A stretch of 64,000 nt of DNA from Siderastrea radians (taxonomy: Eukaryota > Cnidaria > Anthozoa > Scleractinia > Rhizangiidae), in the NCBI GenBank assembly GCA_964017195.1, contig CAXHKT010000125.1:372001-436000 (forward strand), read 5' to 3'. Below are positions 45,621-57,726 of this stretch, one piece after another (position 1 is the stretch's first letter; every line of letters starts with the position of its first letter). The notes beneath the pieces were generated by a model, which worked only from the letters and a program-made list of their open reading frames with translations, was not told the origin of the DNA and ran no database searches. A program made the translations under genes and the position numbers.

Positions 45621-46074
45621 GCTCCTGTCTACAACTTCCTGATATGACTACTACTGCACTTCAAGCTGTCATGACTGTTTACGCTTATCAATTTCTCCGT
45701 TACCTAGTAGGTAAACAGAAACACAGCATGTTACAAGTAAAGGTTACAAAACGAACATATATAAGTAACTGAACAAGTCCAGTTTAAGAAATGACATCTT
45801 TCAATGTGCTCTGAGCAGTAAAATGATGTGATTTAACTACAAAACGTTCTTCAAATGTTGAACATGTAAACAGTGACTTAGGTTTTATAAACAGAAGTGC
45901 CTGTAACTCTGCTTAAGACGCTTGTTTAATTAACTCACAAGTGCGGCTTGAATTCTGTTGGTGAGTTTTTGTTGAAAAAAATAAGTGGCATAAATGTGTT
46001 TGTCAGGTGACTTGGATTTAATTAAATGACTACCAGTTAATTTGTTGGTGAATTTTGTTCATACAGAGCTGATT

Positions 46075-49000
46075 TTTGTTTAATAAACGAAGGTGTCCAT
46101 CTGTCAGTTTCATTGGACACGTTTGTTTAAGAAACACAAGTGTCCGTATGTCAGTTTCATTGGACACATTTGTTTAATAAACACAAGTGTCCGTATGTCT
46201 GTTTTACTGGTCAGTTTTGTTTAATAAACACAAGTGTCCATATGTCAGTTTCATTGGTCACTTTTGTTTAATAAACACAAGTGTCCATGTCTGCTTTACT
46301 GGTCAGTTTTGTTTAATAAACACAAGTGTCCATGTGTCAGTTTCATTGGCCACTTTTGTTAAATAAGCACAAGTGTCCATATGTCTGTTTCATTGGTCAC
46401 TTTTGTTTAATAAACACAAATGTCCATATGTCAGTTTCATTGGCCACTTTTGTTTAATAAGCACAAGTGTCCATATGTCTGTTTCAATGGTCACTTTTGT
46501 TTAATAAGCACAAGTGTCCATATGTCTGTTTCATTGGTCACTTTTGTTTAATAAGCACAAGTGTCCATATGTCTGTTTCATTGGTCACTTTTATTTAATA
46601 AACACAAGTGTCCATATGCCTGTTTTATTGGTCACTTTGGTTTAATAAGCACCAGTGTCCATATGTCTGTTTCATTGGTCACTTTTGTATAATAAGCACA
46701 AGTGTCCATATGTCTGTTTCAATGGTCACTTTTGTTTAATAAGCACAAGTGTCAATATGTCTGTTTCATTGTTCACTTTTGTTTAATAAACACAAGTGTC
46801 CATATGTTTGTTTCATTGGTCACTTTTGTTTAATAAACCCAAGTGTCCATATGTCTGTTTCATTGGTCACGTTTGTATAATAAGCACCAGTGTCCATATG
46901 TCTGTTTCATTGGAAACTTTTGTATAATAAGCACAAGTGTCCATATGTCTGTTTCATTGGAAACTTTTGTTTAATAAGCACAAGTGTCCATATGTCTGTT
47001 TCATTGGTCACTTTTGTTTAATAAACACAAGTGTCCATATGTCTGTTCCATTGGTCACTTTTGTATAATAAGCACAAGTGTTCATATGTCTGTTTCATTG
47101 GACACTTTTGTTTAATAAGCACAAGTGTTTGTCTATTTCATTGGTCACTTTTGTTTAGTAAACAGAAGTGTCCATATGTCTGTTTCATTGGACACTTTTG
47201 TTTAATAAGCACAAGTGTCTGTCTGTTTCATTGGTCACTTTTGTTTAATAAGCACAAGTGTCTGTCTGTTTCATTGGTCACTTTTGTCTGATAAACACAA
47301 GTGTCCATATGTCTGTTTCATTGGACACTTGTTTAATAAGCACAAGTGTCTGTCTGTTTCAGTCGTCACTTTTGTCTAATAAACACAAGTGTCCATATGT
47401 CTGTTTCATTGGACACTTTTGTTTAATAAGCACAAGTGTCTGTTTCATTGGTCACTTTTGTTTAATAAGCACAAGTGTCCTTATGTCTGTTCCATTGGTC
47501 ACTTTTGTTTAGTAAACAGAAGTGTCCATATGTCTGTTTCATTGGTCACTTTTGTATAATAAGCACAAGTGTCCATATGTCTGTTTCATTGGACACTTTT
47601 GTTTAATAAGCACAAGTGTCCTTATGTCTGTTCCATTGGTCACTTTTGTTTAGTAAACACAAGTGTCCATATATCTGTTTCATTGGTCACTTTTGTTTAA
47701 TAAACACAAGTGTCCATATGTCTGCTTTACTGGTCAGTTTTGTATAATAAGCACAAGTGTCCATATGTCTGTTTCAATGGTCACTTTTGTTTAATAAGCA
47801 CAAGTGTCCATATGTCTGTTTCATTGGTCACTTTTGTTTAATAAACCCAAGTGTCCATATGTCTGTTTCATTAGTCACTTTTGTATAATAAGCGCCAGTG
47901 TCCATATGTCTGTTTCAATGGCCACTTTTGTTTAATAAGCACAAGTGTCCGTATGTCTGTTTTACTGGTCACTTTTGTTTAATAAGCACGTGTCCATATG
48001 TCTGTTTCATTGGTCACTTTTTTTTAATAAGCAGAAGTGTCTGTCTGTTTCATTGGACACTTTTGTTTAATGAGCACAAGTGTCCGTATGTCTGTTTCAT
48101 TGGACACTTTTGTATAATAAGCACAAGTGTCCATATGTCTGTTTTATTGGTCACTTTTGTTTAATAAACACAAGTGTCCATATGTCTTTTTCATTGGCCA
48201 CTTGTTTAATAAACACAAGTGTCCATATGTCTGTTTTATTGGTCACTTTGGTTTAATAAGCACAAGTGTCCGTATGTCTGGTTTATTGGTCACTTTTGTT
48301 TAATAAGCACAAGTGTCCTTATGTCTGTTCCATTGGTCCCTTTTGTTTAATAAACACAAGTGTCCATGTCTCTGTTTCATTGGACACTTTTGTTTAATAA
48401 GCACAAGTGTCCATATGTCTGTTTCATTAGAAACTTTTGTTTAGTAAACAAGTGTCCATATGTCTGTTTCATTGGTCACTTTTGTATAATAAACACAAGT
48501 GTTCATATGTCAGTTTCATTGGGAACTTTTGTTTAATAAGCACAAGTGTCCGTATGTATGTTTCATTGGACACTTATTTAATAAGCCCAAGTGTCCATAT
48601 GTCTGTTTCATTGGAAACTTTTGTTTTATAAGCAAAAGTGTCTGTTTCATGGGACACTTTCGTATAATAAACACAAGTGTCCATTATGTCAGTTTCATTG
48701 GGAACTTTTGTTTAATAAGCACAAGTGTCCGTATGTATCTTTCATTGGACACTTGTTTAATAAGCACAAGTGTCCACATGTCTGTTTCATTGGAAACTTT
48801 TGTTTTATAAGCACAAGTGTCTGTCTGTTTCATTGGACACTTTTGTTTAATAAACACAAGTGTCTGTTTCATGGGACACTTTCGTATAATAAACACAAGT
48901 GTCCATATATATTATGTCTCTTTCATTGGAAACTTGTTTAATAAGCATAAGTGTCCGTATGCCTATTTCATTGGTCACTTTTGTTTAATAAACACAAGTG

Positions 49001-49410
49001 TCTGTATGTCTGTTTCATTGGACACTTTTGTTTAGTAAGCACAAGTGTCCGTATGTCTGTTTCATTGGTCACTTTTGTTTAATAAGCACAAGTGTCCGTA
49101 TGTCTGGTTTATTGGTCACTTTTGTTTTATAAGCACAAGTGTCCATAGGTCTGTTTTACTGGTCACTTTTGTTTATTAAGCACAAGTGTCAGTATGTCTG
49201 TTTTATTGGTCACTTTTGTTTGATAAACACAAGTGTCCATATTCAGTGGTTACTTTTGTATAATAAACACAAGTGTCCATTCGGCTGTTTCATTGGTCAG
49301 GTTTTTTTAATAAACACAAGTGTCCATACTTATGTCTGTTTCAGTGGTCACTTTTGTTTAATAAACAAAAGTGTCCATATTTCTGCTTAATTGGTCACTT
49401 TTGTTTGATT
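46075..49410 (-). repeat. 47-bp satellite in right TIR
   Basis: About 70 copies of the 47-bp unit in inverse orientation to the left arm, e.g. GTCTGTTTCATTGGTCACTT followed by TTGTTTAATAAACACAAG and TGTCCATAT. The array is nearly 1 kb longer than its partner, so the two arrays have changed size independently although the flanking TIR sequence stays close. Confidence 0.95.
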
Positions 49411-52400
49411 TAAAAAACGGTGCACCAAATCTCTGCAAGTGGTCACTTTGGTTGCTATATCAAACAAAAATCTTTATAAATAAAATATTCATAAAATATA
49501 ATTCATAAAATATTTTGGTGGTGATTTGGTTTAATAAACACAAGTGCCTTAAGTCTCTAGCAGTGGTCACTTTGGTTAAATAAAGACCAAAGCGTCATCG
49601 CGAGCTCATCTCTCAGTCTGCGACGGCCGCTGAGATCGTCGCTTTATCACCTGAAAAGCGCTGTCATCACTCGCATTAAGTGTTTCATCTGTTTGATTCA
49701 AGCGCAAGATAAACTACATTTTTGTCTGAATTAGATGTGCACCAAACAGTTGTAGCTTCAGGGAATCGACCTGCGTTTCCATGCAAAACTGAATCCCGTG
49801 CGTTCCTGCAGGGGTGGGGAGGGTGGGGAAAACTGTCAAAGTACCATCGGCCAGCTCTCCACACAAGCGTGTTCTGTGCGTTCTACACATTCAGTGAATA
49901 TCGCGTTCTAGTGTCAGACAGCGAGTGGATCAGAATGTTTTAACTTCAAACAGACATTTTTACAGAAGGTTTCTGGTGGCTGTTGAATGGGATCAAGAAT
50001 GGCCATCTATACAAGGAACACGACTTTTGCTCATCCTCAAAATGAAAGACAGTTTGCTTTGCACGTGGACTGCTCTATAAACTGAATCGCCAACCCGACA
50101 AATTCAGAGTTCACAAACATTTTTCTCCTACGAGCAGCGAGTCACGAAGAAATTCACTTAACGGCATTTAAAGATCAAAATATGGAATACAAGAGCGTCA
50201 AAACAACTTGAGACTTTAAATGTGTTTGAGGTGAATAACCTTGAGGTTGTGTTGTAACGCCTGACGGGCCAGGGAAACGATTTCGTCAAATTTGCGAAGG
50301 TGAGCTCATTTCTATTTACGCAGAGGGTTAATAATTAACCTGATGGTACTTTATAGCCTGTACACAATTGTAATAAACAGGCCTATAGTAAGAAGCCATT
50401 CATTACCCATCAAATTTATTTTCCCGCGAAAAACAAATTTCGCGCTAAAACTAAATTAAAAATTTGCATGTCAAGGCAGGGACACCTGAAAGAGCTTTCT
50501 CTGTTTAGTCTGTCAGAATGACTCGTTCTGGGTACACAGCTCGGACCTCTAAGTACATCTAGCAAAAAATATACTCTAGATAAATGGGCTCTGTTGGATG
50601 AGTTAACCGAGAGTACTGTTTAACGTATTTGAATTACCGGTCGCATCAAGCTTGAACAAGAAACGCTGTGTTGTATTTTGTTTTGCTCGACTAGGGCAGC
50701 GAATACTGCAGAACTTTAAGATGACACAAATCTCTCTTTCAATTTAAACCATTCCAATTGAAAAAAGAGACCTTCCCAAAATCCTCAGACTATTCTACTT
50801 TTCAACTGGGAGTTGTATTTTTCTGCAAAAAAAAGAAAGAAAAATAACCGTGCTAAAGTCGGAAGATCCGCTGCTCATATCTCATCTCGTGTTGACAGTT
50901 CGCAAAGTTTGTCCGCCGACTCCAAAATTATTTCGTAAAAATAATGTTTCGTAGGCAAATTGTGCACAATAAAATTTTTTTTTTTTTGCTATGAGGTTAT
51001 ACCTTTAGGCCGTTCGAGTTTTCGTATGGGAACTAGACGGAAATCGGCGTATTTTTATTACCAGAATGTGTTGTTATTGATCTTGATTCAGAAATTTGAT
51101 TCTTCAATGAAAAAAATTCCACTGTGAAGGTAGGAGTCTTTTGAAACAGTAAATCTGTTTTACCAGGGGCTCCTGGTTTTAATTTTCTCTTAGAAAGTGT
51201 TCTTTCTAAAATTCATGCCAATAAAGTTAGAATCAGGTATTTTGACCGGTGAGTGAATCGGTTGAAGGAAAGTGCCGCCGCGTTCCGTATAAAACAGTTC
51301 ACAATTTCACTCGCAAAGAATTGATTGATCGGTTAACAGTCGAAACAACTACTTTCAGGCCATTATTTTAGGTAGGAAATTCCATACTTATCTATCGAGT
51401 GTGGTACTTTCTTGATTAATAAACTGAAAGTTGGACGATTTGCCGCTCCGAGTCTCATTTGTGTTGACACTTTCGCGAAGGTAATTGCCGGCAAACTTAG
51501 CTTTTAATCGTACCACGTAACTATGTAAAGATGATTTCGTAAAAACAGTGGTTCTTGGTCAATTTGTGCTCAATAAATCACGTTTCGCGGTGGGGTCATA
51601 TATTATTCCCTTGCGAGTTGTCTTACGGAACTCCGACGTATTTCTTTTACCGAATGAGTTGTTGTCAGACAAATTAGAGTCGAACTCTTGGAACAAAAAC
51701 CTCGAACAAAAATTTATTTAGTTCGGCGCTAAGAAAGGAGATTTTAATTCTAGAAGGTTAAACTGTTCTACTGTTGTGTAGGCAAGTGTTTTTCAAAAGC
51801 TAGGCGAAAGAATTTTAAGTCTTTTAACCGTGAATCCAATCAGTTGATAATGCCCCGCTCGGTGTAGTTCATTTCGTTGTGTTTTGATGGTCTTTTCAGT
51901 TCAGCCGTTCTCCGCGGAAAAATTTAGAAACAAGTCATAATTAAATCTTTTTTTGTTCTTTTCGTTGTTGTCAAACTTAAGGTTTAGAGGTGCCTGGATG
52001 TTTTATTTTTAGCAGCATTTCGTTTGTTGTGCTCTGACTTTTCTTTACAGAAATCGGGAACGTAGAAGAATCGATTGATCAATATTAATTCCCGCGCTGT
52101 GCTGTATTGTTGGCTTCACTGTGTGGTATTACCTGACTATGTCGAAAGAAGTATTTAAAAAAAGCGAATTAAAATCTCTCTTTATTGTATTCCAGGTTTT
52201 AACAGCTCTGAATATTCTATGCATATTCCATTTATCTGGACTGTCTGGGATTATTTCCTCTGTTAAAGTGTTATGAGTTTCCTTGTCTCTGTTTACAGAA
52301 ATCGTGTACGTGAAAGATCTCACGGCTTCGCCAGATCGCTCGATCGATCGCGCTGCGAAGTCTTACTTTTGAAAAATTTCGGCCGCTGAAATAAAAGTTA

Positions 52401-52780
52401 TGATTTTTTCCCGGTAAATTGAAAGAAATCCCGCACTTGACTTCGGCTAGATAGGTATTTTCTCATAAAGCTGTCCTGTTAAGTAGTTATCGCCCTCGAT
52501 ATTTTTTTCCGTAATGGCGGCTCAAGCCGACAAAACTTCTGTTTGCAAAGTCTGGCGACACTTTTGGTTAATAACGCAAACATATACCTTAATTTGCTTA
52601 ATAGGCAGGAATGTTCTGGCTATTAAGCAAAAGGTGCGTGTTAATAAGCAAAAAGTGTTACCTTTTTTGCTTAATAACACAAAAGTAGCGTTCTTTTTGA
52701 TTAACAAGCAAATTTGACGTGTCGAACCTGCTTATTAAGTAGAAAAGACGGGCAATTTGTTTAATAAGCGTAGGAAATCG

Positions 52781-52818
52781 AGTCCGGAAACAATCTGACA
52801 GTCCGGAAACAATCTGAC
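52781..52818 (-). repeat. Terminal 19-bp motif, two tandem copies
   Basis: AGTCCGGAAACAATCTGAC occurs twice, inverse to the triple motif at the left tip. The following TCCTGTTTA completes the right end. Confidence 0.9.
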
Positions 52819-52827
52819 TCCTGTTTA

Positions 52828-53696
52828 ATAGTGTTTAGGTTCACTGACAATTGCCTGAACTTCCAGTAGTAGCCAATAGTGTGAAGATTTAAAACTAAAG
52901 TACACGTACTACCTTGCCAAGAATGGGACAGTCACTTTCCTGTAAGGGCCGATTTAGACGCACAACTTTTGTTTAATGACTGGCATTGAACACGGTCTGT
53001 GGCTATGACTCTCTTTGGGTTTTAAGACAAATCCTACACTTTTTTCACGTGCTACACAGCAATCACAAGCAAATTATAGCTTTGATATAAAGGAAATGAT
53101 TCGTGTCATTGCCTATCCTAAGCATGTCACATGCAATAGAGATGTACTGTCTAAAGCAGTTCTAACAAGTTCATTCAAGTCCAATCAAGGGCTTTTCTTT
53201 GAGTGGTACATTCTAATAAGGATCATTTGGTATGACATTACAGGATGGAGGTCTACGGAATTGTTATTGGGACTGTATAACACAAAGATTTCTCCTGTAC
53301 TGTCCTTAACTGAATTGCAATATCAATATGCACATAATCCTGATCATCTCAGTTAAATCAACAATTGTGGTCCAAGCAGCAGCTGATATAAATTTGGTAT
53401 ACATACAGAATTGTTATGACTAGTAGTGATTTTGCCCTTGCTTCAAGAGAGTCACTTCATAATATAAATTACAATGTTGAAATGGTGGCTTAAGTTTTGT
53501 TTTCATGATAGCATTACTTCTTAACTTACACAAGCATGCACAAAAGGATGCGTCAAGTGGTCACATCATGAGTATCCAGATTTAGATTTGATCTTATGAA
53601 TCCATGTGCAGTGTGGATTTTTTGGATTTTGGATGCCAATAAAAATAGGAAAATAGTTTGAATTGTTAAATTCAAGCATAAACATTTCTTTTACAG
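52828..53696 (+). other. Right part of intron 2 of the En/Spm-like gene
   Basis: AT-rich sequence from the right tip of the giant element to the acceptor TTTTACAG at 53696. The 113-codon frame at 53015 shows no family motif and has no ATG support in context, so it is not called. Confidence 0.45.
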
Positions 53697-54755
53697 GATT
53701 CTGACGATGGAGCAGTGCCCTGTTCAGACATTCCTGATATGAGCAAGCCATTTTCATCAGAAGAGCATCATGAGTTGTCAGAAATTATTGCTGCTAGTCC
53801 TCCGCTTCATAGCAGTTCAACATGGACCTTGTTGGAGACTCTTGTGCACCTGTTTTACTGGTTTTCTTCACATCCCTCCATGAGCAAAGAGGCATTTACA
53901 AAGAACTTGCAGCTGTGGCACTCTATTCTTCCTGAGGGGAACTGTTATCCAACCTCCTATCGAGATGCCTTCAAAATTATTAAACCTTACCTTGTTCCTG
54001 AAGTGGTGTTTCACACCTGTGTAAATGACTGTATTCTCTTCAGGGGACAGTACAAAGAAAACGTGACCTGCCCAAAATGCAATGAGCCACGGTTTAAGCG
54101 TGGCAACATTCCAAGAAGGACTTTCCATTATTTACCGCTGGGTCCAAGACTGGCCAGAAGCTTTGGAGCAAGAGATGTATCCTATCTACTCCAAAGCCAC
54201 GGAGGGGAAAGAAGTGCCTCAGAAACTGAGTCAGTGATGAATGACATCCACGATTCTCCAAAGTGGAAAGAGGCATTTGGACACAGTGGAACATTTCAGG
54301 GTGACCCACGAGGTGTTGCATTGTCACTTTGCCTAGATAGTTTAAATCCATGGAGTAAGAACAAGACCAATTATTCCATGTGGCCCATCGTTCTTGGACA
54401 ACTTAACCTTCCCAGGAGAATAAGATACCATTTTGCAAACCTCATTCTTGTTGGCATTATCCCCAGCCAAGTGCAAGGTGCGGAACCAAAAGATCTGGAC
54501 CCTTACTTGGAGGTACTAGTTGATGAAATTATTTACTTATCCAGAAACCAGAAAAAAGTTAAAGATTCAAGTTCTTTGCCTTCTGCAACATTTGGCCTGA
54601 ACAAGAAGCAAATGGAAGAAGCTGACACAAGAGCGAAACGGGTTATTGTTCCAGCTGGTGATCCATTTTCCCCTGGTCCAATCTTTTCACGAATGTCAAG
54701 GATGAACTCACATGAATGGAAAGGGGTATCAATCAGCTCTTAACAACTATACATA

Positions 54756-54872
54756 TGTTGTAGTTCAATTTTTATTTTCCTTTGTTCTTGTTTTATGTTA
54801 ATTAGCATATGATAATGAATATGAAACAAAAGAAAATAAAAATTGAACCAAGGATACAATTGAACTACAATA
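54756..54872. mobile_element. Short fold-back MITE in intron 3
   Basis: TTGTAGTTCAATTTTTATTT is mirrored by AAATAAAAATTGAACC and ATTGAACTACAA. Noncoding hairpin 30 bp past the exon 3 donor. Confidence 0.65.
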
Positions 54873-55636
54873 CATACGCCCTTTATTTAGAATAAGGCAG
54901 CAAACGCTGTTGTTGACCTGCTAACTATTTACATTACATTGTATATTGCAAATATAATTAAATTAACTAAAGGATCCATATGCATATGCATATTGGTGTC
55001 AGTCTTGCAATACTAAAGACAAATTAGAATGGGCATGTTTTGAGACATGTTTGCTATTTTTAAGGGGGGGGGTGGGGGGAGATGGACTGATAGGCATTCA
55101 ACCACAAGGCAAGAAATTTCTGAGGACTGTACAGTCTGAAGCAAATTAAAAACCAAAAAAATTACATTCATGCAAAGGTTAACATGAGATAAAACTGTTG
55201 CTCTTGTATTCCATTTTTATTTTCTGCCTTCCAAAAGAACTTATCAGCACCTAAATCAATGTTATGCCATAACTACAGAACCATAGTCAATGTTGCTTAC
55301 TCAAGGTTTTGCAGAAGGAAAACTTGTGATTGAAAAAAACAAAGGAAAGAGACCAAAAGAAGTATCACAAAGAGAATCACTTTTTCATTTCTAACCTTGA
55401 GACTGCTACAACATGACAAGTGCTACTAAGACTTTGCTGAGATATTTGTAAGCAGGCATAGTCCATTCCTTGGAGGAGTTCAAAAGCATTCTCTCTTTGC
55501 TTGACGGGTTGATGGATTTTCAAATATCCAGGTGCACTCTTGCTTAATTACTTTTTAATAAATAAGAATAAGAGAAAATCACTATTTGCCTTCCTTCCCT
55601 TGGTTAACACTTCTCTTTATCCCATGTTAAATGTAG
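54873..55636 (+). other. Intron 3 remainder
   Basis: AT-rich, with a G-run at 55062-55077; no feature recognised. Confidence 0.35.
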
Positions 55637-55834
55637 GTTGCTGTGCGAGGCATTCTGAAGTACTGTGTGAGAGGATTGCTCGGTGAACAACAGCGCGAAA
55701 CAGTTACACTCTTCATGGATGCTATTGCAGCATCGTGTGCTCCTTCTTAGGATGTAACAAAGGTGGACAAATTGCAAGAACAAGTTGATGTCGCACTCGT
55801 ACGAATGGAGAGAGACTTTCCCTTATCCCTGCAG

Positions 55835-57182
55835 GTAAATGCAGAGGGCTGGTTTTGTAACTGAATAAATGAAGGGCACTGAATGCGTTCTTGGAGTGGA
55901 GTGCCATGCACTCCATCACTCGAATGCCAACTGTATGTTAATTAAATCAGAATTTAATTGAATCATTAATTGTTCGTGTTCAAATGTATTGTTTGTATTA
56001 CTTTTAAATGCTTTAAAAAAAAGTTTCAGTATTGCTACATGTACATGGGAGGCTCGAATCCACATCATCTTGCAATCTTCCAGATCCAAAGTTCAGCAAC
56101 TAATTGATTGACCTGTACATGCAATTCCTGCACAACAAATGCAAATTTAAGTACCGAATAGTATGAAGGTCAGGAAAGACTAAAGAGAAATACAGAGGAG
56201 AGAAGAAACTTACATGTACATGTACATTTCATTATTAACTGCAGGTTTCAAGCCAAAAATTTCCCCCCTCAACAAAATGGTATACTCACCCTAAACAAAA
56301 AAAATATCATTAAACTAAGTAACCATTACGGAAAAGTGAGCTGTTTATTTCATGAGGATTGGTTATTTTATCATGCCAGGAGCTTAACTTTTCCTGCTTT
56401 TTGCAGGTCATAACAAATCACATCATGCATCATCTTCCAGAGGGTATTAAGAAATTTTTTACCTGTGCATGGGACATGGATATATGCTTATGAACGTTTC
56501 AATTCTTGGCTATGCAGAAGAGCAATGAGCAGAAAACATCCTGAAGCCACAATTCTTAGAACATACCAGGTAATGAAATTATTATGAGGCCCATGGTTCT
56601 TAATAACAGATCAAACTGTGTCGGTCTGAAATGAAAAGTTGATACACCACCCACATGTAGAACCACATTTCTAGATATGTTTATGTTTACATTCTAAATA
56701 GGTCATTGACAGAAAAAGGGTAGAGACCAGTTCAATCAAAACAGTTTGAGATGGCTGTTCTTTGCAAATTAAGGCTAAAGATCCGCTAACATACTGCTAA
56801 GTGAACTTTAATGACAAGCGAAAAGTGGTAGTTCATGCTCTGAAAGTGTTTCATACTACCTGTTTTGACTGCTGTATGTATAAATATTTTATATTTCTAA
56901 TAAAGGTTAGAGGAATTTTTATGGTTCATACCAGGGCAGTTCTCATTACTTCAATTTTGTTGCAAAAAGTCCACACAGATTCTCAAGAATAATACGTAAT
57001 TACTTATTATGTTGGAAGTTAAATCTGTAGAGTTAGGGTAGGGACTCTTTTTCAGCACCTTAAGGGAGATTCTTAGATCAACAAGTGTACACTCTGCAGT
57101 GTAACTACCAGTAGTTCACTGTCTACCGTTCCTTAAAAAAAACAAGCTTTGATACCCAGATGTTACCATGTCTTCATTCCAG
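55835..57182 (+). other. Introns 4 and 5 of the En/Spm-like gene
   Basis: Two introns of ~570 and ~610 bp around exon 5 (56407-56569). A (TACATG)n-like patch lies at 56210-56230. Nothing else is recognised. Confidence 0.4.
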
Positions 57183-57726
57183 ATTTTTGAGTGGTGCAAG
57201 TTTGTGAAGATGACTGGTTTGATCAAGGATGAGCTTCCATTTGAGTCACCACCTGTAGAGGAAGATTGTGAGGATGGAACATCAAATGAAAATCCTGCAG
57301 GAATCTCATTTGAACTTTCTAATGAAGTACTCAAGCAAATGGAAGACAGGTATAACGCAGAGATTCCAGAATTTCAATCCCTAACTCGGATGTACAACAT
57401 GGAAAGAGAAATAGCTCGTCGTGACCGAAGGCTTCGAATTTTCCCAAAATCCCTTTCACAGTGGCAACCAGAAGGAGGCCAGTTGGATCCACATTGTGAA
57501 GTTCTGTTAAATGCTATCCATTCGGGCCCTCAAACCACAGCTGTTGTATTTCCACAATACTTGAAGGACACCAAGCAGCACTCACGTGACTTCCTGTATG
57601 TCTCCAGGCATCACCCAACTAAGAGGCCAAGTGTTGTTTTCTTTCATCATCCATCATCTGGAAAGCTGAAGTTTGGAGAGGTTGAAAACATCTATAAGCA
57701 CTCATATGCACTAACCCTTGCACCAA

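Larger units (their letters stand above)
2642..52827. mobile_element. Giant ~50-kb element with ~7.2-kb terminal inverted repeats
   Basis: The left tip TAAACAGGAGTCAGATTG and the right tip CAATCTGACTCCTGTTTA are exact inverted copies. Inverted identity continues inward for kilobases: for example, the block around 12540-12640 is mirrored at 50290-50400, and 9920-9990 is mirrored at 52290-52365. The element carries two divergent genes, a D-D-E-type protein on the minus strand and a micro-exon protein on the plus strand, plus two 47-bp satellites. It sits in intron 2 of an En/Spm-like gene. No convincing target-site duplication is visible: flanks read ...AAACTA and ATAGTG.... Removing the nested Harbinger and MITEs would leave about 40 kb. 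An assembly fold-back artefact is unlikely because the arms differ: the Harbinger is in one arm only, satellite lengths differ and point differences are present. I do not recognise it as a named superfamily. Confidence 0.85.
45620..52827 (-). repeat. Right terminal inverted repeat of the giant element
   Basis: Inverse copy of the left arm, about 7.2 kb. From the outside: 19-bp motif twice (52781-52818), subterminal TTATTAAGC cluster (52550-52740), the uninterrupted sequence corresponding to the Harbinger target (52355-52375), unique sequence to ~49410, the satellite to ~46075, and a diverged inner match at 45620-45780. No gene is supported in it. Confidence 0.82.
53697..57726 (+). pseudogene. 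En/Spm (tnp2/DUF4218)-like transposase gene, exons 3-6, broken
   Basis: Exons: 53697-54725, 55637-55834, 56407-56569 and 57183 to about 57726. Exon 3 has classic tnp2 features: HTCVNDCILFRGQYKENVTC with PKC, YLPLGPRLARSF, LCLDSLNPWSKNKTNYSMWP, NLPRRIRYHFANLILVGII and LDPYLEVLVDEI. Exon 4 (VAVRGILKYCVRGLL) and exon 5 (HHLPEGIKKF, then in another frame VHGTWIYAYERFNSWLCRRA) match the DUF4218 region. Exon 6 encodes FGEVENIYKHSYAL, the usual C-terminal type. Damage: an in-frame TAG at 55748-55750, and exon 5 is 163 nt long with one extra T in the T6 run at 56455-56460. Exon 3 passes from LVDEI to an ADTRAKRVIVPAGDP-like region directly, so the central tnp2 part seems missing. The 5' exons lie 50 kb away at 1274-2263. 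Confidence 0.8.

Noticed and set aside
2642..52827. Polinton/Maverick or herpesvirus-derived giant element
   Set aside because: No polymerase B, integrase, packaging ATPase, capsid or piggyBac-like gene is visible; the only catalytic-looking gene is the HTHEDID D-D-E type.
2634..52833. Target-site duplication of the giant element
   Set aside because: Flanks ACTA and ATAG give at best a one- or two-base match whichever tip base is chosen; not enough to claim a duplication.
53015..53356. 113-codon frame in the En/Spm intron
   Set aside because: No recognised motif, no splice support, and exon 2 to exon 3 phase works without it.
57168..57334. Separate minus-strand gene at 57116-57334
   Set aside because: Antisense of exon 6 of the En/Spm-like gene without motif.
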